Shown here: positions 33,777 through 42,707 of the stretch, piece after piece
How the letters are laid out: the number at the start of each line of letters is the position of its first letter
How positions within the stretch are numbered: the stretch's first letter is position 1
Source of the DNA: Bacteroidota bacterium
Lineage (GTDB): Bacteria > Bacteroidota > Bacteroidia > AKYH767-A > OLB10
Assembly (NCBI GenBank): GCA_016714005.1
Contig: JADJOA010000014.1
Span: 930,001-994,000 of the forward strand
Direction of reading: 5' to 3'
DNA: 64,000 bases
Notes under the pieces: generated by a model
What the model was told of the DNA's origin: nothing
What the model saw: only the letters and a program-made list of their open reading frames with translations
Databases searched by the model: none
Program-made: the position numbers and the translations under genes

Positions 33777-34999
33777 ATGATTTTAAACAGATTGAAGAAG
33801 TTCTTTGTCATTACTTTAATTGCAACATTCTTCACCAGCAGTTTCGTTTTTCTCAATCAACAGATAAGGCAAATTTGTTGGGTCAGATCAATACCATTAC
33901 CACAGCAGTGCCATTCCTAATGATTTCGCCCGATGCTCGGGCAGGTGGGATGGGTGATGCCGGTGCTGCATCTTCTCCCGATGTAAATTCTATCCATTGG
34001 AACCCTGCTAAAATGACTTTTAACGAAAAGAAAATTGGTATTGGAATTTCTTACACACCATGGTTACGCGCTTTAGTACCTGATATTAACTTAGCTTACG
34101 TTTCGGCATTTTCTAAATTAGGTGATGGCAACCAGGCATTGAGTGGTTCATTACGTTTTTTCTCACTCGGTAATATTGATTTTACAGATGTTGACGGAAA
34201 CAATATTGGACAGTTTAATCCAAGTGAATTTGCACTTGACGGAAGCTACTCACGTAAACTTGGTGAAAATTTTTCAGGTGGAGTTTCATTACGTTTTATC
34301 CATTCAAACTTAACAGGCGGAATTGCAGTACCGGGTAGTAATACACAAACTAAAGCAGGTAATTCAGTTGCTGCAGATGGATCAGGGTATTTCCAAAAAG
34401 AGATTGAGCTTTCAGGAAAAGATGCGGTATTCAGTGCCGGATTTAATATTTCAAACATAGGTTCAAAAATTACCTATTCAGAAACGGGCACAAAGGATTT
34501 TATTCCAATTAACCTGCGTATAGGCCCTGCTTTAAAAATTAAGTTAAACGAGTATAATGATTTAACTTTTTTGGCAGACTTCCATAAGTTACTTGTTCCT
34601 ACCCCTCCAGTATATTCCGATCAGGTTGTTGATGGAGAGTATTTAATTTTAGCAGGTAAAGATCCAGAGGTAGGGGTACCACAAGGAATTTTTCAATCAT
34701 TTGGTGATGCTCCCGGTGGAGGTAAAGAAGAATTGAGAGAAATAAATATTTGCGGTGGTATGGAGTATTGGTACGATAAACAATTTGCCTTTCGTGCGGG
34801 ATATTTTTACGAACATGCAACCAAAGGCAACAGAAAATATTTTACCCTTGGTGCAGGCTTGCGCTACAATGTATTTGGGTTAGATTTTGCATACCTAATA
34901 CCAACCGAGCAGCGCAACCCGCTTGAAAATACATTGCGCTTTACGCTTTCTTTCGACTTTGAAGCGCTTGGTGGTGGTGGCGATGATGGTGGCGAATAG
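33777..34999 (+). CDS. porV: T9SS outer-membrane shuttle protein PorV
   Basis: FadL-like outer-membrane beta-barrel that binds the tails of T9SS cargo and hands them to PorU. About 407 residues. The start ATG at 33777 gives a signal peptide (KKFFVITLIATFFTSSF). A missing T in the run near 33852 joins it to the body (LLGQINTITTAVPFLMISPD, ARAGGMGDAGAASSPD, HWNPAKMTF). The C-terminal strand is TEQRNPLENTLRFTLSFDF. Gene order gldJ/porU/porV matches the arrangement known from Flavobacterium johnsoniae. Confidence 0.92.
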
Positions 35000-35035
35000 T
35001 TTTTTTTAATCCTTATACCTCACAGTCTTAAAAAT

Positions 35036-35516
35036 TTGAAACCACGCATAGGTTTTGGTTTTGACGTTCACCAGCTAAAAGATAACCACACTTTTACTTT
35101 AGGAGGTATTGTAGTGCCCCCACAGCAAAGGTGCCTTTGGTCATTCAGATGCCGATGTAATTATTCATGCAATTTGCGATGCACTATTGGGTGCAGCCAA
35201 CCTTGGCGATATAGGCAAACATTTTCCTGACACATCAGACAAATACAAAGGCATTGACAGCAAAATTTTATTGATGGAAGTTTGTAAACTCATCAACAAA
35301 AAAAATTACGCCATTGGAAACATTGATGTAACACTTTGTTTAGAGGAGCCTAAAATAAAACCACACATCAGCCAAATGCAAAAGGTGTTGAGTGATGTAA
35401 TGAAAATAGCGGAAGAAGATATTTCCATAAAAGCCACCACCAACGAAAAAATGGGCTTTATTGGCAGAGAAGAGGGCGTAACTGCTTATGCGGTTGCAAT
35501 TATTTTTAAAGGATAG
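35036..35516 (+). CDS. ispF: 2-C-methyl-D-erythritol 2,4-cyclodiphosphate synthase
   Basis: Enzyme of the MEP isoprenoid pathway that forms the cyclic diphosphate. About 160 residues. Metal ligands are seen in RIGFGFDVHQL (Asp, His) and, after a frame correction near 35125, in GAFGHSDADVIIHAICDALLG. It continues LGDIGKHFPDTSDKYKGID and ends IKATTNEKMGFIGREEGVTA. The start appears to be TTG; no in-frame ATG fits, although a sequence error there is possible. Confidence 0.92.
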
Positions 35517-35589
35517 CCTTTACTTAATTCTGCTAAAATTTCCGTTTATCAACTTTCAACTCTATTTCAAATATTTATTTTTGCCATTG

Positions 35590-35975
35590 AAAGCAAACCG
35601 TCTTGCCGCTCTGTTATAAAAAGCAGGGAGGAAAGTCCGGGCAGCAAAGAGCATTCTGCCTTGTGTTAAACAAGGGTGCAATACAGAAATGTGTTGCAAC
35701 AGAAAGTGCCGCAGAAAAGTAAACTACCTGCGCAAGATTTGTTCTGCGGAGGAAAAGGTGAAAACGTGGGGTAAGAGCCCACGCCATTTATCAGTAATGG
35801 TAATTGGTGGAAAACCTCAGAAGCTGCAAAACCACATATATCATTGGCTCAGGGCTGCTCGCTCTGCATTACGTTGCAAAACGTATAACAATGAAGGGTA
35901 GGTTGCTCAGATAAATGGCAAGACGTTTATGCCTAAAAACATAAATGACAGAACCCGGCTTACAGGTTTGCTTTT
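35590..35975 (+). ncRNA. rnpB: RNase P RNA (bacterial class A)
   Basis: Catalytic RNA that matures tRNA 5' ends. The conserved blocks are all present in order: GAGGAAAGTCCGGGC near 35628, AGTGCCGCAGAAAA near 35704, GTAAGAGCCCACG near 35771 and CAGAACCCGGCTTACAG near 35949. The ends pair as helix P1 (AAAGCAAACC at 35590 with GGTTTGCTTTT at 35965), which sets the boundaries. A T-rich stretch follows as a possible terminator. Confidence 0.97.
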
Positions 35976-36100
35976 ATTTTTACACTTTTAATTTTAATCA
36001 CAGCATAAAAAAATATTCCAATAGCAATTCTTTCTTTTACCCTGATTCTAAATTTTGGAGTTGTAAACCCCAAACCCCGAACTCAAAACTAAAAACTCCA

Positions 36101-37070
36101 TTGAGCGAACTCACCATACCACTTACAATTGACGACCCGGTTGCTTTCCTTGGCGTTAACGAAGCCAACTTAGAGGTTATACGAAACAAGTTTCCGGCAT
36201 TTAAAATAATTGCGCGCGGCAATGAAATAAAAATATTAGGCGATGAAAAACAACTCACTGTTGTTGCTTCCGCAAATTTATGCTGCTATAGAAAAATTTC
36301 AGCAAACCGGAAAATTTGATAAAGATGATTTTGATGCAGGAGAAAAAAATGCTCCTGACGAAAAAAAACAAAATGGTAATGCAGATGCGGGCAATGATAT
36401 TATAGTTTATGGCAATAATGGTATTGTTGTTAAGGCACGCACGGCTAACCAGAAAAAAATGGTGGCGAGTAGTGTAGATAATGATATTGTTTTTGCCATA
36501 GGACCAGCAGGAACGGGCAAAACATACACAGCAGTTGCATTGGCAGTTCGTGCTTTGCGCAATAGAGAAATAAGAAGAATAATACTTACCCGACCAGCTG
36601 TTGAGGCAGGAGAAAACCTCGGTTTTTTGCCCGGAGATTTAAAAGAAAAAATTGATCCATACCTGCGGCCGCTTTACGATGCTTTGTATGACATGATACC
36701 CGGAGAAAAATTAAAATCGTTTTTAGAGAACGGAGTTATTGAAGTTGCACCGCTTGCTTTTATGCGTGGTAGAACACTTGACAATGCTTTTGTCATTTTA
36801 GATGAGGCGCAAAATGCAACGGAGAGTCAGCTTAAAATGTTTTTAACACGCATGGGACCTTCGGCTAAGTTTATCGTAACTGGCGATGTAACACAAATTG
36901 ATTTACCACCCAAGCAGCCATCAGGATTATTGCAGGCAATTAAACTCTTGAAGAATATAAAGCATATTGATTTTATTTTTCTTGACCAATCAGATGTGGT
37001 ACGCCACAGGCTTGTAAGGGATATTATAAAGGCTTATCACAAAAAAGATAATGAAGAGAAAAGGCCGTGA
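36101..37070 (+). CDS. phoH: PhoH family ATPase
   Basis: Cytosolic P-loop ATPase of the PhoH/YbeZ family, linked to RNA metabolism in other bacteria. The N-terminus (DDPVAFLGVNEANLEVIRN, FKIIARGNEIKILGDEKQL) and the main part are in two frames that meet near 36280. Walker A is FAIGPAGTGKTYTAVALAV; further motifs are RPAVEAGENLGFLPGDLKEK, Walker B AFVILDEAQNATESQLKMFL and GDVTQIDLP. The likely start is TTG at 36101. It overlaps the next gene by 20 bp. Confidence 0.9.
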
Positions 37071-37809
37071 GTTTATAGTGGGTTTGTTTTTTTTGATGGC
37101 TGTTTTTTTTCTTTCAACCGCTTGTCAAAAAGATCATTTGTTTGATTGTTTTAAAGGGACAGGAAATACGATAACTGAAAAACGAATGTTGAGTGGTTTT
37201 ACGGAAATTGAAATGAACGACAATGTTGATGTTATTGTAAAACCAGGTGCAGATTTTGAAATAACTGTTGAAGCAGGTGATAAATTAATAGATGGAATAA
37301 TTACAGAAAAAGAAGGCAACAGACTTTTTATAAGAAATGAAAATAAATGTAACTGGGTTAGGAGTTTTAAAAATAAATTTACAGTTACAGTTTGTATGCC
37401 TGAAATAATAAAGTTTGAAAGCTATGGCAGTGGCAACGTAAATTTTATTGATACCATAAGAACCAACGAATTTCAGTTTGATAACTCGGGGGGCTCCGGT
37501 AGTTTTAATTTTTTAATGAATGTGGGTAGCTGCCGCACCAATGTGCATACCGGTGTGGGTGACGTAAATTACTATGGACATATAGGTGTGCATTATTTTT
37601 ATTACAACGGCAATGGCCCGTTTAATACATTGAATTGCCAAAGCGATGTGGTGTTTACCGAAAACAAAGGCACGAACGATATTAAAATTTTTGCCATCAA
37701 AATTGTTAGACGCAAATCAACATATGTTGGTAACATTTATTACAAAGGCATACCTGATTCGTTGCGTGTGCGTGAGTTTGACAAAGGGAAAATTATAAGG
37801 ATAGATTGA
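37051..37809 (+). CDS. DUF2807 (GIN-domain) lipoprotein
   Basis: 252-residue predicted lipoprotein (LFFLMAVFFLSTACQKD, lipobox Cys at about residue 25). The body resembles DUF2807 / 'adhesin head GIN' beta-helix proteins (MLSGFTEIEMNDNVDVIVKP, FEITVEAGDKLIDGI, FESYGSGNVNF, GDVNYYGHIG). Likely at the outer membrane or surface; function unknown. Overlaps phoH and is followed 1 bp later by the sulfatase gene, so the three may form one operon. Confidence 0.8.
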   Translation: MKRKGREFIVGLFFLMAVFFLSTACQKDHLFDCFKGTGNTITEKRMLSGFTEIEMNDNVDVIVKPGADFEITVEAGDKLIDGIITEKEGNRLFIRNENKCNWVRSFKNKFTVTVCMPEIIKFESYGSGNVNFIDTIRTNEFQFDNSGGSGSFNFLMNVGSCRTNVHTGVGDVNYYGHIGVHYFYYNGNGPFNTLNCQSDVVFTENKGTNDIKIFAIKIVRRKSTYVGNIYYKGIPDSLRVREFDKGKIIRID

Positions 37810-37810
37810 T

Positions 37811-39645
37811 ATGTTGAAGTTGATTGCATTTCCTTTAAGGTTGTTTTTGTTTTGGTTATTGCTTACAAATTTTTTCAGGCTGGCATTATTGGTAACGCAG
37901 TATTTTTTTAGTCCGTTGCCAATTGCCGAATCGTTGCTTGTTTTTTCATCAGGTTTTATGCTTGATCTTTCTATGATTTGTTACATAAGCATTATACCAT
38001 TGTTGCTGTATTTTATTTTTCAATATACGAACAGTAGTGTTTTAAAATATGTAACGCATGGCATCTGCTACCTGTTTATTGTTTTAGTTATACTTATTTC
38101 AATAGCCAATATTATTTTGCTGAAACAATGGGGCACGATTATTAATTACAGGGCGCTTACTTATCTAGATGATGTGCAAACGGCTTTTGCATCGGTAAAT
38201 AATTTACAGTTGGTTGCTTTGATTGCAATTTTAATACTGGTTATTTACGCTTCTTTAAAGGTTTACAATTTTACTGTAAGACCATTTTTGAAAAATGTAA
38301 AACAAGCACATTGATTAAAAGCGCAGTGGCTGCGGTTTTAATTGTTTTAACAGGTGCATATACGCGTGGAGGGTTTCAGGAAATACCAATAAATGAAAGT
38401 GCGGCATATTTTTCAACCAATAACAAACTCAATTTAATTGCAACAAATCCACAGTGGCATTTAATGCACAGCATTTTGCAGGCAAGTAAAGGCAATAACA
38501 ATGCGTATAAATTTTATGATGATGATGTAGCGGAAAAAATAACCGAAGGTTTAGTTGAAAAAACGGATACACTGCCGCAGCTTTTCACTCAAAAAAAACC
38601 GAACATTGTTTTTGTTTTATTAGAAAGTTTTACAGCTGATGCTGTATTTGAATTGGGAGGAGATACGGGGGTGGCACCAAATCTTGGTAAGCTGATTAGG
38701 AGGGGATTGTTTTTTACGCGAATATATTCGAGCGGTGCGCGTACGGATGTTGCGCTGCCATCTGTTTTTAGTGGTTTTCCGGCACAGCCTAATCATAGCA
38801 TAATGCGGTTTACAGAAAAGACGGCAAAACTTCCATCTGTATTAAAGCCATTTAAAAAACTCAGGTTATCATACTTCATTTTATTATGGTGGAGATTTAA
38901 AGTTCAGTAATATGCTTAGTTATTTAACTACTGTTGGTTTTGAAAAAATAGTGGGGAAGGATGATTTTGACAGTAAGCAGTTTAACAGTAAATGGGGAGC
39001 GCAGGATGAGTTTGTGTTTGCAAGGCATTTTGCTGATATGCAGTAATTTGAAGGAGCCTTTTTTCGGCAGTGCTGACGCTCGAGTTCGCACGAGCCATAC
39101 GAATCTCCAATGCAATCTCCTTTCAGTACAATAAATGAAGCGGGAAAATTTAAAAATGTGCTTTGGTACACTGATTATTGTTTGGGAAAATATTTTGAAA
39201 ATGCGCGTAAAGCAGCGTGGTATAAAAACACGATATTTATTGTAATGGCAGATCATGGTAACGGGCTTTTGAAAAAAAGAAGTTTTTATGAAACGGGTTT
39301 AAGACATATACCATTGGTAGTTTTAGAGCCACTAATGCCTTTTATAAAGGCAAGCAGATAAAGGGACAGGAGGGCAGCAATGACATAGCCACCACGTTGC
39401 TTACGCAATTAAATTTTGATACGGGTGAATTTGTTTTCAGCAATAATTTGCTGAACCCTGAGCGTAAAAATTATGCTTACCAGAATATGGATGATGCAGT
39501 AGGGTGGGTTACTGACAGTTGCAGTTTTGTTTATAATACAGAGCAGAAAAGATTTTTGGAAAGAGAGCCGGAAGGATGCGAGGCAGATACTTTTACTGCC
39601 AAGGCGTATATGCAGAGTATTTATAACAGATTTATTGGCTATTAA
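37811..39645 (+). CDS. LtaS-type membrane sulfatase/phosphotransferase
   Basis: Inner-membrane alkaline-phosphatase-superfamily enzyme, about 611 residues. Four to five hydrophobic helices (LFWLLLTNFFRLALLV, YLFIVLVILISIANIILL) are followed by the periplasmic domain. It starts KPNIVFVLLESFTADAVFE, with the probable nucleophile Thr in SSGARTDVALPSVFSGFPAQ, and has FFSAVLTLSSHEPYESPM and FIVMADHGNG (metal site). At least five frame breaks (about 38310, 38870, 39045, 39080, 39360) cut it into pieces; all rejoin in conserved sequence. Substrate unknown; relatives transfer phosphoglycerol or phosphoethanolamine. Confidence 0.83.
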
Positions 39646-39700
39646 GAAATTTTTTGAAGAATTACGATTTGTACAAGCGCACGAAATTCGTTAGAGATCT

Positions 39701-39826
39701 TTTTTCTTTTTTCCACTTTTAGTTGGTTAGTTTTTAATTTGTTTTTGGCAACTCATTAGTACGAAGAGCATTTTTCTTTTTTCCACTTTAGTTCGTTAGC
39801 TTTTTAATTTGATTTTGGCAACTCAT
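39701..39826. repeat. 57-bp direct repeat, two copies
   Basis: Copies at about 39701-39757 and 39771-39826 differ at a handful of positions, with a 13-bp spacer. Both run from a TTTTTCTTTTTTCCACTTT block to a TTTGGCAACTCAT end. Confidence 0.85.
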
Positions 39827-39872
39827 GAATGCTGAAATGCATTTTTGTTTGCCCAAAAGGTGGAGTAAAAAA

Positions 39873-39902
39873 GGCGCCCCGAGAGATCGGGGTGTTTTTT
39901 TA
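39873..39902 (+). terminator. Rho-independent terminator
   Basis: CCCCGA (39877-39882), loop GAGA and TCGGGG (39887-39892), extended by G-U and A-U pairs and followed by a T tract. It lies 230 bp after the sulfatase gene and directly before repeat B copy 1. Confidence 0.8.
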
Positions 39903-39903
39903 C

Positions 39904-40005
39904 TCCTGACCCCTAAAGGGGAAACGCTTTGCTTTAACTGGGTGGGTATGCTTAACCTGACAGGGGCGCAAGCGCACAGTCAACCTTGGTGACTGTCAGG
40001 TGAGA
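39904..40005. repeat. Palindromic repeat B, copy 1
   Basis: About 100 bp shared with 42339-42444 and 46101-46192. Arms ACCTGACAG (39955-39963) and CTGTCAGGT (39993-40001) form a perfect 9-bp inverted repeat around GCGCAAGCGC. The copy is full length and not interrupted; its left part differs from the other two by a few bases. Confidence 0.85.
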
Positions 40006-40076
40006 TACTGTTAAAAGTAATGAAATAGGTGTGTGTAAAGATGGGAAAGTGGAGGACGCTTATTAAAAAGTGAAAG

Positions 40077-40240
40077 GCGGTAATAAAAAAGAGATGCCCC
40101 GAAACGATTTAGAGCAAGGGCAGTAACCATAACGATAGAGGCGGTAATTAAAAAGGGATGCACCGGAACAAAAAAAATATGTACCTGAACAAAAAAGAGC
40201 TGCCCCAAAACGGAAAAGAGGTGCCCCGAAACCAAAAAGG
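40077..40240. repeat. Degenerate short tandem repeats
   Basis: About five imperfect units built on AAAAAGAG-TGCCCCGAAAC. Units begin near 40083, 40150, 40179, 40191 and 40213, and the first two share a longer 30-bp segment from GGCGGTAAT. No open frame runs through on the plus strand. Confidence 0.6.
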
Positions 40241-40722
40241 GGAAGTTTTGGCAGTAGGTAAAAATGTGATTTTTTGTTAATGCTTTGATTGTGAGCCGGC
40301 TGAACTTTTTTGGGAAAGGTTACGGTAGGTTTGGCAGGTTGGGTAAGGGAATGTGTAAGAATTGGATGGAGTTTGTGTTAAAATGAGGGGTTGAAAAAGC
40401 AGGGACTGTTTGCAGGAAAAGTACGTATGTGGGTGGGGTGGAAAGGTTAACCGCAGAGAAAAGGAGAAAAATGAGGCTGAGAAAAGGGTTTTGAAAAAAC
40501 GGGATTTTGAGAGGGGAGTTTGTGGGATGAGTTGCGAAAAGTATGCCAGTGTTTTATTATTGGTATATATATAAGGTGCAGAAAAATTTTTGCTTAAAGT
40601 TTAAAATAATGTAACCTTAACATTTTTGGTTTCGTTAGAATACCATGAAAAGACGGTTGTAAGATTTGCAACCAGATTAAAAAAAAATAAGTATCACAAA
40701 AAAAATTAAAACAAGAAAAAAA

Positions 40723-41697
40723 ATGGTGAACTCTAATTACTCGACAGCCATGTGGCTTATGTATGCAACTTGCAGATTATTAGTTAGCAATTGCAGGAAC
40801 AAATTATCAAACTTTGCAGAATATTCAGCCCAATATACGGAAGCGTTTTTGGATGAGTTGCTTGCACTTATTAATGAAGCAGAGGCTATGCCGAGCGAGG
40901 AGATGCGAGCGCAGGAGCATAGCCAGTTATTGGAAGAGCTGAAGCCCTTGTTTAAGGATTGCCAGCGTAAGTTTATGTTTTGAAAAGTTATATAGCGGGT
41001 GCTTTCCCAAAGAATTTGTGGGAGATAAACTGGAACAGCGCAGGCTGGGATATGTATGATACGGAAATGAACTGGAGTGCAGCGCAGCATATATGCGCAG
41101 GCATTGCAATACATTGCAGCTAATAAAACTGCATTGCTTGCTAATGCAAATATGCCTGCAGATTTTGAAGAAAAGTTTACGGATGCCGTTGAGGCGTTTA
41201 ATACGAAGCTTGCTGCTTTTACCAATGCAAAAATAGAAGCGGTGGAGGGCACTGATGCTAAGATGAATGCAAATAATGCAGCATATGATAAGGTGATAGA
41301 GAAGATATGCAGTGTGGGGCAAGTAATTTTTGGTGATGATGCTACTTTGAAGGGTGAGTTTAGTTTTGAGAAGATGAGTGAGGTGTTGCGCCCAACGGGA
41401 CCAGCAGGCTTAAAGGGTAAGGTGATTTATATGATTGATGGCAAGCCGGTGGTGGGTGCAGTGGGTGAGATTGAGGGTACGAAGCATACTGCTACTACAA
41501 ATAAAGAAGGTGAGTATGATTTTGGAAGTAATTTGGCAAGTGGTAAGTTTACCGTGAAGTGGAAGTTGAATGATGAGGTGCTTGCTGAGGAGGAGGTGAA
41601 TATACCGGCTGGGGTGACAGTTAGGGATACGGTGGAGGTGGAAGTGCCGGGTGAGCCGATTGTTGAGGTGAAAGTGCCGGGTGAGCCGATTGTTTAG
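40723..41697 (+). CDS. Unrecognised protein with carboxypeptidase-regulatory-like C-terminus
   Basis: About 324 residues after two frame corrections (about 40983 and 41065). I do not recognise the N-terminal 200 residues; they look helical (LDELLALINEAEAMPSEEM, VQRSIYAQALQYIAANKTAL). No signal peptide is evident. The C-terminal part (LKGKVIYMIDGKPVVGAVGE, TTNKEGEYDFGSNLASGKFT) is a beta-sandwich like carboxypeptidase-regulatory domains. It ends in two 10-residue copies (EVEVPGEPIV, EVKVPGEPIV). A strong terminator follows. Confidence 0.65.
41635..41694 (+). repeat. 30-bp in-frame tandem repeat
   Basis: Two 30-bp units (41635-41664 and 41665-41694) differ by one base and encode E-V-E/K-V-P-G-E-P-I-V just before the stop codon. 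Such arrays can vary in copy number by slippage. Confidence 0.9.
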
Positions 41698-41730
41698 GTG
41701 TTTGGTTTTAGGATTTAATATTTATTTGAT

Positions 41731-41762
41731 AATCCCGTGCAGTGATGTGCGGGATTTTTTTT
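41731..41762 (+). terminator. Terminator T, copy 1
   Basis: 11-bp stem (AATCCCGTGCA with TGTGCGGGATT, two G-U pairs, loop GTGA) followed by a T run. The hairpin and about 17 bp before it are repeated at 46050-46099. Confidence 0.9.
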
Positions 41763-41832
41763 GTGACCCTGAATCTAAATGGAAGCTACTTTTGTAACGG
41801 GGTGGGTTCCGAGGTGTTGGGAGGGAGGTAGG

Positions 41833-41888
41833 GCATCCTTGTCTCGGAAAACGCACCTTGCCTGGCTTCAGACAAGGACGAGTGCGAT
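41833..41888. repeat. Repeat A, copy 1 (56 bp)
   Basis: Identical over 56 bp to copies at 42467-42522 and 45995-46050. It has inverted arms CCTTGTCT and AGACAAGG separated by about 25 nt. The 22 bp to its left (from 41811) are also shared with copy 2. A short remnant of repeat B (AACGGGGTGGGT) lies at 41796-41807. Confidence 0.95.
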
Positions 41889-41898
41889 GCAGAACAAC

Positions 41899-41906
41899 TA
41901 TATTTG
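41899..41906 (+). promoter_or_regulatory. Possible -7 promoter element
   Basis: TATATTTG, an exact TAnnTTTG match, lies 18 bp before the start at 41925 and just right of repeat A copy 1. No clear -33 TTTG is seen. Confidence 0.4.
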
Positions 41907-41924
41907 TAAAAATTTTTTAAAAAA

Positions 41925-42155
41925 ATGATGACTACACAAGGAAACGTTATTTATTTAGCCGAACAAGGCTTTAACATAACTATTGATATTAAAGATTTTA
42001 ATGATGATCAACTTGCTGAACTATTATTAAAAGCAAGTAAGAGTAGATGTCATGTCACTTTACGCACTCCTCTAAATAGTTTTGGGATGCCGGGGCTACT
42101 TGGGATTTTACCTGATGAAATTAAAAATGCAAATGTTACATTTGATTTTTATTAG
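41925..42155 (+). CDS. Small hypothetical protein (76 aa)
   Basis: An intact 76-codon frame with a possible promoter element and an A-rich leader. The sequence (GNVIYLAEQGFNITIDIKDF, DDQLAELLLKASKSRCHVTL) has alternating strand and helix character, no signal peptide and no membrane segment. I do not recognise it. It sits between repeat A copy 1 and repeat B copy 2. Confidence 0.5.
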   Translation: MMTTQGNVIYLAEQGFNITIDIKDFNDDQLAELLLKASKSRCHVTLRTPLNSFGMPGLLGILPDEIKNANVTFDFY

Positions 42156-42338
42156 TTCACGATAGGGTGCGAGATTTTTTTTGTTTGTGACTCTGAGCAT
42201 AAAAGTTGGATTTATGTATTAAACCAAGCAGGTGCTTAAGGTAAACCTGGCGGGTTGAATGTGATTTGAAGTGTTATGTAGCTGCAAGCTATAAGAATAA
42301 AAGGCAGGAGGCGGAGTCTCTGAGCCCAGGTTTTTTTA

Positions 42339-42444
42339 CCCCTGACCCCTGAAGGGGGACGCTTTGTTTTAACGGGGTGGGTGTGCGTAACCTGACAGGG
42401 GCGCAAGCGCACAGGCTATGCTGGCGACCTGTAAGGTGAAATTA
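42339..42444. repeat. Palindromic repeat B, copy 2
   Basis: Nearly identical to copy 3 through CTGACCCC, AACGGGGTGGGTGTGCGTAA and the ACCTGACAGGGGCGCAAGCG block. The right arm reads CTGTAAGGT (42429-42437), one base off the palindrome. Full length and not interrupted, so it shows the sequence expected at copy 3 before the IS110 insertion. Confidence 0.88.
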
Positions 42445-42466
42445 GAGGTGTTGGGAGGGTGGTAGG

Positions 42467-42522
42467 GCATCCTTGTCTCGGAAAACGCACCTTGCCTGGC
42501 TTCAGACAAGGACGAGTGCGAT
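42467..42522. repeat. Repeat A, copy 2 (56 bp)
   Basis: Identical to copies 1 and 3. It follows repeat B copy 2 after 22 bp that are also shared with copy 1. Confidence 0.95.
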
Positions 42523-42707
42523 AGGGTTGCCCTTGAATCATGGGCGAGTGGGGTACTAACCGCCCGTAAAAATTTAAGAATTATATCTTATTAGTTACCA
42601 GGTAATTCTTTTATTTGCTAAAAGCAAAATAATGAAGAGGTAAGGAGGCAGAGCCCATAAGTGTTTGAAACTTGGTTTAAGCAATATTAGAAGGCAAAAG
42701 TTTATTG
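42523..42707. other. Non-coding leader before delta-60 gene 1
   Basis: 185 bp with no open frame of note. The right half is A/T-rich. I see no clear promoter and no ribosome binding site stronger than the AAG-rich stretch before the ATG. With the repeats to its left, the whole gap from 42156 is gene-free. Confidence 0.5.

Larger units (their letters stand above)
39646..40722. other. 1.1-kb non-coding, repeat-bearing region
   Basis: No convincing gene on either strand. It holds a 57-bp tandem duplication, a terminator, repeat B copy 1 and a degenerate short-repeat array (separate entries). From about 40240 to 40560 the plus strand is strikingly G-rich and C-poor. An A-rich leader precedes the start at 40723. 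Confidence 0.7.

Noticed and set aside
35689..35901. Open frame inside the RNase P RNA
   Set aside because: The segment is fully explained by conserved rnpB structure.
40011..40235. Minus-strand 74-residue open frame
   Set aside because: It is the reverse of a low-complexity G/A-rich repeat array, with no start signal and no protein-like pattern.
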